Positions 1 to 5,176 of a stretch of 5,176 nucleotides of DNA are shown in pieces. Origin of the DNA: Candidatus Brevibacterium intestinigallinarum (GTDB lineage: Bacteria > Actinomycetota > Actinomycetes > Actinomycetales > Brevibacteriaceae). The stretch's first letter is position 1. Each line of letters starts with the position of its first letter. The notes beneath the pieces are model-generated. The model saw only the letters and a program-made list of their open reading frames with translations, ran no database searches and had not been told where the DNA came from. The stretch spans positions 1 to 5,176 of the forward strand of contig DWZY01000300.1 in the NCBI GenBank assembly GCA_019117325.1, in the 5' to 3' direction. The translations under genes and the position numbers were made by a program.

Positions 1-77
1 GGCCGACCCTGCTGGCCCTGGCCGGGCTGCTGCTGCGGATCCTGGCCTCTGCGCGGGTCGCTCCACCCGTACGTCAT
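1..77 (-). CDS. N-terminal fragment of unidentified protein, cut by left edge
   Basis: Only the first 25 codons are inside the window, so no function can be given. The protein begins MTYGWSDPRRGQDPQQ and goes on with Gln, Pro and Gly (a QQQ run, then GQGQQG). Short hydrophilic Q/P/G-rich N-termini of this kind are common ahead of membrane segments or folded domains in actinobacterial envelope and regulatory proteins; that is a general resemblance, not an assignment. The ATG at 77-75 is preceded by GGGGGA with a 7-nt gap, which supports this start. The gene points the same way as mqo but is separated from it by a strong hairpin and about 180 nt, so it probably has its own promoter. The alternative is a plus-strand reading of the same bases (frame starting at position 3, Leu/Ala-rich). 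It has no stop until 443 and would run 101 nt into the end of mqo on the opposite strand, so I judge it less likely. Confidence 0.58.
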   Translation of the reverse strand, partial: MTYGWSDPRRGQDPQQQPGQGQQGR

Positions 78-84
78 CGTGTGG

Positions 85-90
85 TCCCCC
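85..90 (-). promoter_or_regulatory. Ribosome binding site of the left-edge gene
   Basis: Read on the minus strand this is GGGGGA, 7 nt before the ATG at 77-75. It is a purine-rich Shine-Dalgarno-like match at normal spacing. It is the main reason for choosing this start and for preferring the minus-strand gene over the competing plus-strand reading. Confidence 0.5.
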
Positions 91-137
91 GGGACGTCGT
101 GCTGTCCGACGCGACGGCCGGACCCTGGTTGCTCATG

Positions 138-143
138 AGTCTA
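138..143 (-). promoter_or_regulatory. Weak -10-like hexamer upstream of left-edge gene
   Basis: On the minus strand the hexamer is TAGACT, which fits the TANNNT pattern of actinobacterial housekeeping -10 elements. It would start a transcript near position 131, giving a 5' leader of about 55 nt that includes the ribosome binding site. No good -35 hexamer lies at 16-18 nt spacing, so this is only a candidate. Confidence 0.22.
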
Positions 144-259
144 CGGTTCAGGACGCGGCCGCACTCTGCGCGCACAGTGGCAGTTTCGCAACGAAGCGCC
201 AGGAGAGGGCCGCCGCAGAGGGAGGCGCGCCCCGCACAGCGCACATCCCCGGACAGCGC

Positions 260-303
260 GAGGGCGCCGGTGATGCTCGTGCGTGAGCATCTCCGGCGCC
301 CTC
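260..303 (-). terminator. Long GC-rich hairpin, probable mqo terminator
   Basis: The arms at 260-278 and 285-303 pair over 19 positions with a single T-T mismatch (271 with 292), closing a 6-nt loop. The outer 11 pairs are nearly all G-C. The hairpin starts 39 nt beyond the mqo stop codon and comes before the upstream region of the next minus-strand gene, so it is well placed to end mqo transcription. There is no T-tract on either strand. Hairpins without U-tails are common at actinobacterial gene ends, so termination is likely but not proven. The symmetric structure could also act on plus-strand transcription or stabilise the mqo mRNA 3' end. Confidence 0.72.
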
Positions 304-342
304 TCCCGACTGCCCGTCGGGCTGCGTCTGCGAGGGTGGAGA

Positions 343-1818
343 TCAGCCGATCTGGAGCGTGCCCGACGTGTACTCGGACAGCTCCTGGAGCAGGGCCGGA
401 TCCTCGTGGAGCTTGCGACCCAGCGACGGGACCATGTCCTTGAGACGGGGCTCCCAGCCGGCGTACTGCTGCGGGAAGCAGCGCTCCAGCAGGTTCAGCA
501 TGATCGAGGTGACCGTCGACGCGCCCGGGCTGGCGCCCAGGAGTGCGGCCAGCGAGCCGTCCGCAGCAGACACGACCTCCGTGCCGAAGCCCAGCACGCC
601 GCCCTTCTTCGGATCGCGCTTCATGACCTGCACGCGCTGTCCGGCGGTGATGAAGTCCCACTGCTCCGGGTTCACCTCCGGGATGAACTCCTCGAGCGTC
701 TTGAAGCGTCCGCCCTTCGTCTCCGCCAGCTGACCCATGAGGTAGGTGACGAGGTCGAAGTTGTCCTTCGCCACGTTGAGCATGACGGGGAGGTTGTTCC
801 CGCGGACGGAGAACGGCAGGTCCGTGAAGCGGCCCTTCTTGAGGAACTTGGGCGAGAAGCCCGCGTACGGTCCGAAGAGCAGGTAGCGGTTGCCGTCGAT
901 GACGCGCGTGTCCAGGTGGGGCACGGACATGGGCGGGGCACCGGTCGCCGCCTGGCCGTACACCTTCGCGTAGTGGCGCTCGACGAGCTCCGGGGCCGAG
1001 GTGCGCAGGAAGATGCCGGACACTGGGAAGCCGCCGTAGCCGCGGCCCTCCGCGATCCCCGACTTCTGGAGGAGGTGCAGCGCACCGCCGCCGGCGCCGA
1101 TGAAGACGAACTTCGCGTCGACCTCGAACGACTCGCTCGAGCGGTCATCGCGGACGGAGACCGTCCAGCCGTCCGCGGCCCGATCCAGGTCCGTCACGGT
1201 GTGGGCGGTCCGGATCTGAACACCGCGATCCTCGACGTGGCCCAGCAGCTGGCGGGTGAGCGAGCCGAAGTCCACGTCGGTGCCGCGCTCGACGCGCGAG
1301 ACGCCGTTGACCTGCCCGGGACCGCGCTTCTCGAACATGAGCGGCAGCCACTCCGCGTGCTGCGCCGGGTCATCCGAGTACTCCATGTCCGCGAACAGCG
1401 GGTTGCGGACCATCGTCTCGTAGCGGTTGCGGATGTAGTCGCGTCCCTGGGCGCCGCGCGCGTACGACATGTGCGGGACCGGGTTGATGAAGGAGGTGGG
1501 ATCCGTGATGATCCCCTCCTTCACGAGGAACGACCAGAACTGCCGCGACTGGTGGAACTGCTCGTTGATGTTCACGGCCTTCGTGATGTCAACATTGCCG
1601 TTCGCGTCCTGCGGCGAGTAGTTGAGCTCGCAGAGCGCCGCATGGCCGGTGCCCGCGTTGTTCCAGGGGTGCGAGCTCTCGCGCGCGACGTAGTCGAGCT
1701 TCTCGTACACACGGATGTCCCACTCGGGCTGCAGGTCATTCAGCAGCGCCCCCAGCGTCGCACTCATGATTCCGCCGCCGATGAGAACGACGTCCGCGGT
1801 CTCCTTGGGTGTGGTCAT
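343..1818 (-). CDS. mqo: Malate:quinone oxidoreductase (FAD-dependent)
   Basis: The predicted protein has 491 residues, the usual Mqo length. Mqo is a peripheral membrane flavoprotein on the cytoplasmic face. It oxidises L-malate to oxaloacetate and passes the electrons to the quinone pool, serving as a TCA-cycle step beside or instead of NAD-linked malate dehydrogenase. Visible family features are: the N-terminal FAD-binding strand-loop-helix with GGGIMSATLG at residues 14-23; the signature HPWNNAGTGHAALCELNY at 50-67; INPVPHMSYARG at 111-122; a second glycine-rich segment GAGGGALHLLQKSGI at 241-255; and a C-terminal GASPGASTVTSIML at 428-441, which in the family contributes to the FAD/active site. 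No key region is missing. The ATG at 1818-1816 is chosen because GAGG lies 6 nt upstream, and because residues upstream in the open frame are low-quality translation. The gene is divergent from the surface-protein gene and is followed by a strong hairpin, so it is probably monocistronic. Confidence 0.97.
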   Translation of the reverse strand: MTTPKETADVVLIGGGIMSATLGALLNDLQPEWDIRVYEKLDYVARESSHPWNNAGTGHAALCELNYSPQDANGNVDITKAVNINEQFHQSRQFWSFLVKEGIITDPTSFINPVPHMSYARGAQGRDYIRNRYETMVRNPLFADMEYSDDPAQHAEWLPLMFEKRGPGQVNGVSRVERGTDVDFGSLTRQLLGHVEDRGVQIRTAHTVTDLDRAADGWTVSVRDDRSSESFEVDAKFVFIGAGGGALHLLQKSGIAEGRGYGGFPVSGIFLRTSAPELVERHYAKVYGQAATGAPPMSVPHLDTRVIDGNRYLLFGPYAGFSPKFLKKGRFTDLPFSVRGNNLPVMLNVAKDNFDLVTYLMGQLAETKGGRFKTLEEFIPEVNPEQWDFITAGQRVQVMKRDPKKGGVLGFGTEVVSAADGSLAALLGASPGASTVTSIMLNLLERCFPQQYAGWEPRLKDMVPSLGRKLHEDPALLQELSEYTSGTLQIG

Positions 1819-2078
1819 ATGAAGCCTCGCCTCTTCCCGTGCAGGTCTGTCAACAGGTCGCGGACACCCGGCATCCGCTCGTCTCAAAACACTCCGAACT
1901 CTACTCCGGGGCGGGCGCGGGCCGGGAATCGGGGATGCGCAGCACGTCCGGCGGTGCGTCTGATCGGCTGTGGAGGAGTGCCAAGACCTGCGCACAGCGC
2001 GCTGGGGACACCGCGACGGCGATCCACAGGCAGGGGGCATTCGCGACATCAGGGTGCACGGCACGGTCCGATGTCGGC
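1819..2078. promoter_or_regulatory. Divergent control region between mqo and surface-protein gene
   Basis: This 260-nt gap separates two outward-facing genes and must hold both promoters unless one transcript is leaderless. On the mqo side the minus strand shows TAGAGT at 1903-1898, a weak -10-like hexamer in the least GC-rich part of the region (about 1880-1905). It also shows GACCTG repeated on both sides of TTGACA (1859-1842). On the surface-protein side there is no clear -10/-35 pair and no Shine-Dalgarno sequence at normal spacing before the ATG. A perfect 7-bp inverted repeat (2044-2050 and 2070-2076) ends 2 nt before that ATG. Translations that cross this region are poor in all frames, so I see no gene in it. 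Confidence 0.5.
1825..1828 (-). promoter_or_regulatory. Ribosome binding site of mqo
   Basis: On the minus strand GAGG ends 6 nt before the ATG at 1818, inside a purine-rich run (GGGAAGAGGCGAGG). It decides the mqo start: the open frame continues far upstream, but only this ATG gives the normal family N-terminus. Confidence 0.7.
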
Positions 2079-3701
2079 ATGACACCACAGACACACGACC
2101 GTCGACCATCACCACGCCCCGCAGCCGCACGGACTGCAGGCGCTCTCCTCGTCACCACCGCCCTGCTCGTCTCGCCGCTCCTGGCAGGCGGCGCCTCCGC
2201 ATCACCCGGCAGCGGGCACCTCCCGGACACCGTCCGCATCGAGGCGCCGGGCGCCGCCCCCGCGCTCTCCACCGTGGCCTCCGGGTCGCTCGGAGCCGCG
2301 GGCGGATCACTCAGATCGTCAGATGGAGCCTCGGGAGGAGGTCTCGGGTCCTCAACCGACGAACTCGAGAGCGACGACGATGAAGCCCAGCTGGCCGCCT
2401 CGCAGGAGGGCTCCTGGTTCCTGGGGCAGTCGGTCGACAGCGTCCTGGGACCGGGACAGTGGTACACAGCGCCGCAGGGACGCACCTGGTACGGCGCGTA
2501 CCGCACCTTCCCGGACCAGTACGCGTACTGCACCGATGCGGGCCTGAGGACTCCGCATCCCCGCTTCTTCACGAACTCCGACGCCGGCGAACCCGTCGAG
2601 GCCGCACAGACGGCGTGGGCGCTGCACACGCATCGGACCTCCGACTCGAAGGACGTCCATGCCGCGCTGTCCGCCCTCGTCCGGCTGGACGACGCGATTC
2701 CCCACCGTCATGCCATCCCGCCGGGCCATCCGAAGGACCTGGGATCCGACTTCGCGGAGGCCGCCCGCTCGTTCGAGCAGATCAGCGAGGACGCGCAGCG
2801 CTTCGCCGGCCCCTACTCACTGGACGTCACGATCCGCGATCGGACGGTCCGCGCGCTGCGAGGTGAGGTCGCGGAGTCCGCGGGACCGGGTCCCGGCATC
2901 CGATCCCTGGACGTCGTTGTCTCCCTCACCAGTGCGACCGGCCACGAGGTGCCGGGGCACGCGGTCGACCTGACCGTGACCGGTGCGGAGCCAGCGGACG
3001 ACCGCATCACGACGGGCGACGAGCGCACCGTCGTGGACCTCGACCCGGCACCCGGCGAGGCGATCACCGTCGAGGCGCGCGCCGCGGACCTGCCGGCGAC
3101 GGAGGTCCTCCTCCACCGCCCGCGGGGTGTGGGTTCCGACCGTGTGCAGGCGGTCGTGACACCCGGAGAGCCGATCTCACTCACGGCTTCGGACTCGCGG
3201 GACGCGGAGGTCGAGAAGCCGCCCACGCCCTCACCGGTCCCGCTGCCCACGGCGACCGTGACGTACGAGCCGCCCACCACGGCACCGCCCACCGGCCCGC
3301 CGCCGAGCACCGCACCTCCTGCGCCCACGGACGAGCCCGAGGAGACCCCGACTCCGGAGGAGACCCCGGTTCCCGAGGAGACGCCGGACTCCCCCGAACC
3401 CACCGAGGCACCGTCAACCGACGCTCCGCCCACAACCGAGGCCCCGCCGACAACCGAGGCCCCGGAGCCCACCCGTGCCCCGGAGACCTCCGAAGCCCCA
3501 CAGGAGACCGCAACGCCCGAGGACGCGCTGCCGCCCCGGGGTGACGAGGAGCCGCCCGCACCGCAGGCACCGGCGCCTCCGGATCAGTCCGCTCCGGACA
3601 CGCTGCCGCGCACAGGTGTCGAGGCCACCGCGGCGGCGGGGCTGGCGCTCACCCTCGTGGCCGTGGGTGTGGGAGTCCTGGCGCTGGCTCGCCGGCCGTG
3701 A
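2079..3701 (+). CDS. LPXTG-anchored surface protein with Pro/Thr/Glu stalk
   Basis: A 540-residue secreted protein built for covalent attachment to the cell wall. In order: a signal peptide, with an Arg-rich n-region (8-18), a hydrophobic core (about 20-36) and likely cleavage after ASA near residue 42; a Gly/Ser-rich stretch (about 64-93) ending in an acidic patch with ESDDDE; a globular region (about 110-245) rich in aromatic residues, with the only cysteine at 151 in YCTDAG; a beta-rich, possibly Ig-like region (about 246-372); a Pro/Thr/Glu stalk (about 380-506) containing EETPxP and PPTTEA repeats; the sortase motif LPRTG at 509-513; a hydrophobic segment (516-537); and a short Arg-Arg-Pro tail. 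A sortase should cut between Thr and Gly and join the protein to peptidoglycan; none is encoded in the window. The head is unassigned. It resembles actinobacterial wall proteins with YCxD-type, possibly thioester-forming domains, so a role in adhesion or surface display is inference. The ATG at 2079 gives a proper signal peptide, but no good ribosome binding site precedes it. It is probably a single-gene transcript. Confidence 0.9.
   Translation: MTPQTHDRRPSPRPAAARTAGALLVTTALLVSPLLAGGASASPGSGHLPDTVRIEAPGAAPALSTVASGSLGAAGGSLRSSDGASGGGLGSSTDELESDDDEAQLAASQEGSWFLGQSVDSVLGPGQWYTAPQGRTWYGAYRTFPDQYAYCTDAGLRTPHPRFFTNSDAGEPVEAAQTAWALHTHRTSDSKDVHAALSALVRLDDAIPHRHAIPPGHPKDLGSDFAEAARSFEQISEDAQRFAGPYSLDVTIRDRTVRALRGEVAESAGPGPGIRSLDVVVSLTSATGHEVPGHAVDLTVTGAEPADDRITTGDERTVVDLDPAPGEAITVEARAADLPATEVLLHRPRGVGSDRVQAVVTPGEPISLTASDSRDAEVEKPPTPSPVPLPTATVTYEPPTTAPPTGPPPSTAPPAPTDEPEETPTPEETPVPEETPDSPEPTEAPSTDAPPTTEAPPTTEAPEPTRAPETSEAPQETATPEDALPPRGDEEPPAPQAPAPPDQSAPDTLPRTGVEATAAAGLALTLVAVGVGVLALARRP
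3339..3392 (+). repeat. Three 18-bp tandem repeats coding EETPxP units in the stalk
   Basis: Three successive 18-bp units, each beginning GAGGAGAC, encode residues 421-438 as EETPTP, EETPVP and EETPDS. The first two DNA units differ at only a few bases and the third has drifted. In-frame units of this kind can expand or shrink by slippage or recombination, changing stalk length without breaking the frame. Confidence 0.75.
3402..3500 (+). repeat. Degenerate TEAP/APPTTEAP repeats in the stalk
   Basis: Residues 442-474 repeat a Thr/Ser-Glu-Ala-Pro theme. The middle holds a near-exact tandem pair of 18-bp units coding PPTTEA (from about 3426). These form the second half of the extended, wall-spanning stalk and share the 18-bp period of the EETPxP block. 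Confidence 0.6.
3602..3701 (+). other. Cell-wall sorting signal (LPRTG, membrane segment, basic tail)
   Basis: This stretch codes Leu-Pro-Arg-Thr-Gly (residues 509-513), then about 22 hydrophobic residues rich in Ala, Val, Leu and Gly, then Arg-Arg-Pro at the C-terminus. The three parts in this order are the standard sorting signal recognised by sortase. The tail is short, with only two positive charges. Confidence 0.92.
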
Positions 3702-3727
3702 GGCGCACGGGGCACAGGTGAGGAGGC

Positions 3728-3764
3728 GCTGAGGGGCGCGATGCGATGCGACGCGCCCCTCAGC
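3728..3764. terminator. Two-way hairpin terminator between convergent genes
   Basis: The arms GCTGAGGGGCGCG (3728-3740) and CGCGCCCCTCAGC (3752-3764) are a perfect 13-bp inverted repeat around an 11-nt loop. The structure starts 26 nt after the stop of the surface-protein gene and lies 20 nt beyond the stop of the acetoacetyl-CoA synthetase gene on the other strand. That placement fits a shared terminator. As at the end of mqo, neither strand has a T-tract. Confidence 0.78.
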
Positions 3765-3787
3765 ACTGACTCATCAGCGCTGACTCA
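3761..3787. repeat. 13-bp direct repeat next to the hairpin
   Basis: CAGCACTGACTCA (3761-3773) and CAGCGCTGACTCA (3775-3787) differ at one base and are one base apart. The first copy overlaps the right arm of the hairpin. The second contains the stop codon of the acetoacetyl-CoA synthetase gene (3787-3785). It is probably a local duplication, and no function is evident. Confidence 0.6.
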
Positions 3788-5176
3788 GCTGCCGGAGGTG
3801 CTGGTCACTCGCTGCTGCGCGAAGTCGATGTACCAGTCGAGGATGCCCTCGTCTGCCGCCGCGTCCCGGTTGACCGACGTGCTCTCGGCGCCCTGCAGCA
3901 GTCGCTTGACGGGCATCTCGAGGAGCTTGCCCGTCCGCGTGAGGGGGACCCCGGGAGCGGTGATGATCTCGTCCGGCACGTAGCGGGGCGACAGCTCCGT
4001 CCGGATCGCCGTGATGATCCGCTCGCGCAGGGCCTCTTCGTCCTCCGTCCCCGGCGCAGGGACGACGAACAGCGGCATGTAGTACTCGCCGCCGGTCAGC
4101 TCCGCACCGATGACCATCGACGCGGCCACGCCCTCGACCCGGTCGACGACCTGGGTGATGTCGGCGGACCCCATGCGGATGCCGCCGCGGTTGATCGTCG
4201 AATCCGATCGCCCGTGGATCACCCAGCTCCCGTCCTCGCCGCGCGTCACCCAGTCACCGTGGCGCCACACTCCCGGGTAGGGGCTGAAGTAGGCATCGCG
4301 GTACCGCGATCCGTCCGGGTCGTTCCAGAAGAACACCGGCATCGACGGCATGGGCTCCGTGACGACGAACTCGCCCAGTTCGCCCGTGACGGACTCGCCG
4401 CGGCTGTCCCAGGCGTCCGCTGCGACGCCCAGGTAGGCGCACTGCAGGCGTCCTCGGACGACGGGTGCCGTGGGCTCCGAGCCGATGAAGCCGCTCGCGA
4501 TGTCTGTGCCGCCGGAGTCGGAGCCCAGCTTGACCGTGGGGCTCAGGTGCTCGTAGACCCAGTCCCACGTGGGGTCGGGCAGCGGAGACCCGGTCGAGAG
4601 GATCGACCGCAGGGCGGAGAAGTCGTAGTCGGCCCGCGGCGAGTACCCCAGCCGCTGCGCCGTCGACAGCACGGCGGCGCCTGTTCCGAAGTTCGTCGCG
4701 CGCTCCGAGGCGAGCAGCTCGAACTGGCGGTGCGGTCCGCCGGCGAACGGAGCGCCGTCGTAGGTGACGATCGTCGTGCCGCGCGACATCGCATCGATGA
4801 GGAGGTTCCACACCACCCATGTCGTCGCGACCGCGGAGTACTGGATATCGCCCGGGCGAATGTCGTACTGGAGGATGTTGGCCCGGTTCATCTCCACGAC
4901 CACACCGCCGTGCCCGTGGACGATCCCCTTCGGCTTGCCTGTCGTCCCGGAGGAGTAGAGGACCCAGAGGGGGTGCGAGAACTCGACCCGCTCGAAGATG
5001 GGTTCCTCCGGACTCGCGACGAGGCCGTCGAAGCTCTCGGAGGGCACCACTCTGCCGTCCGGAACCGCGATCTGTGCAGACGAATCGCCCGTCCGAGTGC
5101 CATTGCCAGTGCCTGCGCCGGCGTCGCCGGTCTGCTCGATGAGCACGTGCCGCTCCACCGTGGGCAGCACCTCGAG
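3785..5176 (-). CDS. aacS: Acetoacetyl-CoA synthetase (acetoacetate--CoA ligase), C-terminal part
   Basis: The C-terminal 464 codons of an ANL-superfamily adenylate-forming enzyme; the N-terminus lies beyond the right edge. The family is about 650 residues, so roughly 190 are missing. It activates acetoacetate with ATP and then CoA, giving acetoacetyl-CoA for ketone-body, butyrate or storage-polymer metabolism. Visible features are: the ATP-binding loop SSGTTGKPKG (4925-4954); the family segment HGHGGVVVEMNR just after it; TTWVVWNLL; LSTGSPLPDPTWDWVY; SGGTDI; PSMPVFFWNDPDG; the HGDW hinge region followed by GRSDSTINRGGIRMG; and, near the C-terminus, SPRYVPDEI and TRTGK, whose Lys (3926-3928) matches the catalytic lysine of the C-terminal subdomain. 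The STGSPL, SGGTDI and PSMPVFFWND blocks favour acetoacetyl-CoA synthetase over acetyl-CoA synthetase. A close paralogue acting on another short acyl acid cannot be excluded. A Gly/Thr-rich insert (about 5078-5131) sits before the ATP loop. The gene converges on the surface-protein gene and ends at the shared hairpin. Confidence 0.88.
   Translation of the reverse strand, partial: LEVLPTVERHVLIEQTGDAGAGTGNGTRTGDSSAQIAVPDGRVVPSESFDGLVASPEEPIFERVEFSHPLWVLYSSGTTGKPKGIVHGHGGVVVEMNRANILQYDIRPGDIQYSAVATTWVVWNLLIDAMSRGTTIVTYDGAPFAGGPHRQFELLASERATNFGTGAAVLSTAQRLGYSPRADYDFSALRSILSTGSPLPDPTWDWVYEHLSPTVKLGSDSGGTDIASGFIGSEPTAPVVRGRLQCAYLGVAADAWDSRGESVTGELGEFVVTEPMPSMPVFFWNDPDGSRYRDAYFSPYPGVWRHGDWVTRGEDGSWVIHGRSDSTINRGGIRMGSADITQVVDRVEGVAASMVIGAELTGGEYYMPLFVVPAPGTEDEEALRERIITAIRTELSPRYVPDEIITAPGVPLTRTGKLLEMPVKRLLQGAESTSVNRDAAADEGILDWYIDFAQQRVTSTSGS

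Noticed and set aside
3..443. Plus-strand frame open from position 3 to 443, with a Leu/Ala-rich membrane-like beginning, as the end of a membrane protein
   Set aside because: The Leu run is the reverse reading of CAG (Gln) codons in the minus-strand start. The frame crosses the strong hairpin and overlaps mqo by 101 nt, and its GC3 quality decays after about 16 codons. The minus-strand start with a ribosome site explains the bases better, though not beyond doubt.
1842..1859. TTGACA as the -35 box of an mqo promoter
   Set aside because: At 16-18 nt spacing the -10 position reads as G-rich sequence that includes the ribosome binding site, so a normal promoter cannot fit there.
283..2082. A 599-codon plus-strand open frame antisense to all of mqo
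   Set aside because: It mirrors mqo in a high-GC genome, where long antisense frames are expected. Its translation is Arg/Ala/Val/Glu/Leu-rich without recognisable domains, and mqo is certain on the other strand.
1978..2082. 34-codon GTG frame ending in ATGA overlap with the surface-protein start
   Set aside because: The GGAGGA before the GTG has no spacer, the peptide is Arg/Gly/His/Pro-rich like other non-coding translation here, and the ATGA overlap follows trivially from the Met-Thr start (ATGAC) seen in all three genes whose starts are visible.
2813..3472. 219-codon minus-strand frame with Gly/Val/Ser repeats antisense to the stalk
   Set aside because: Its repeats are the reverse reading of the Pro/Thr/Glu codons. 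The plus-strand gene has a signal peptide and sorting signal, so the minus frame is a shadow.
1..5176. Mobile element, CRISPR array, tRNA/rRNA, toxin-antitoxin or phage defence system
   Set aside because: I looked for terminal inverted repeats with a transposase, regularly spaced direct repeats, cloverleaf-type structures and small paired genes, and found none that hold up.

Overview
The window is high-GC DNA with strong G/C preference at third codon positions, actinobacterial in style. An LPXTG-type sortase substrate, an actinobacterial-type malate:quinone oxidoreductase, and terminators that are long GC-rich hairpins without T-tracts all suggest a Gram-positive actinomycete, probably of the order Micrococcales. 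That placement is inference: there is no rRNA or other phylogenetic marker here.

Layout from left to right: (1) positions 1-77, minus strand: the first 25 codons of a gene that runs off the left edge, with a Gln/Pro/Gly-rich N-terminus and a good ribosome binding site. (2) positions 78-342: a non-coding spacer holding the upstream region of that gene and a strong 19-position hairpin at 260-303, which lies 39 nt past the mqo stop and probably terminates mqo. (3) positions 343-1818, minus strand: complete mqo. (4) positions 1819-2078: a 260-nt divergent intergenic region carrying the control signals of mqo and of the next gene. (5) positions 2079-3701, plus strand: a complete secreted, sortase-anchored surface protein of 540 residues, with signal peptide, a globular region containing the only cysteine of the protein, a beta-rich region, a Pro/Thr/Glu stalk, and LPRTG followed by a membrane segment and Arg-Arg. 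(6) positions 3728-3764: a perfect 13-bp hairpin between two convergent genes, probably a two-way terminator. (7) positions 3785-5176, minus strand: the C-terminal 464 codons of an acetoacetyl-CoA synthetase, cut by the right edge.

The genes do not look like one operon. Each complete boundary has either a hairpin or a divergent promoter region. Mqo (malate to oxaloacetate, electrons to quinone) and acetoacetyl-CoA synthetase (acetoacetate activation) are both central carbon functions. The surface protein between them faces the other way and looks like an independently expressed single gene.

I see no mobile element, CRISPR array, RNA gene or phage gene, and no convincing new multi-gene system. 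The item most worth following is the surface protein: its N-terminal globular region is unassigned, and its lone Cys in a Tyr-Cys-Thr-Asp context recalls actinobacterial thioester-type adhesin domains.
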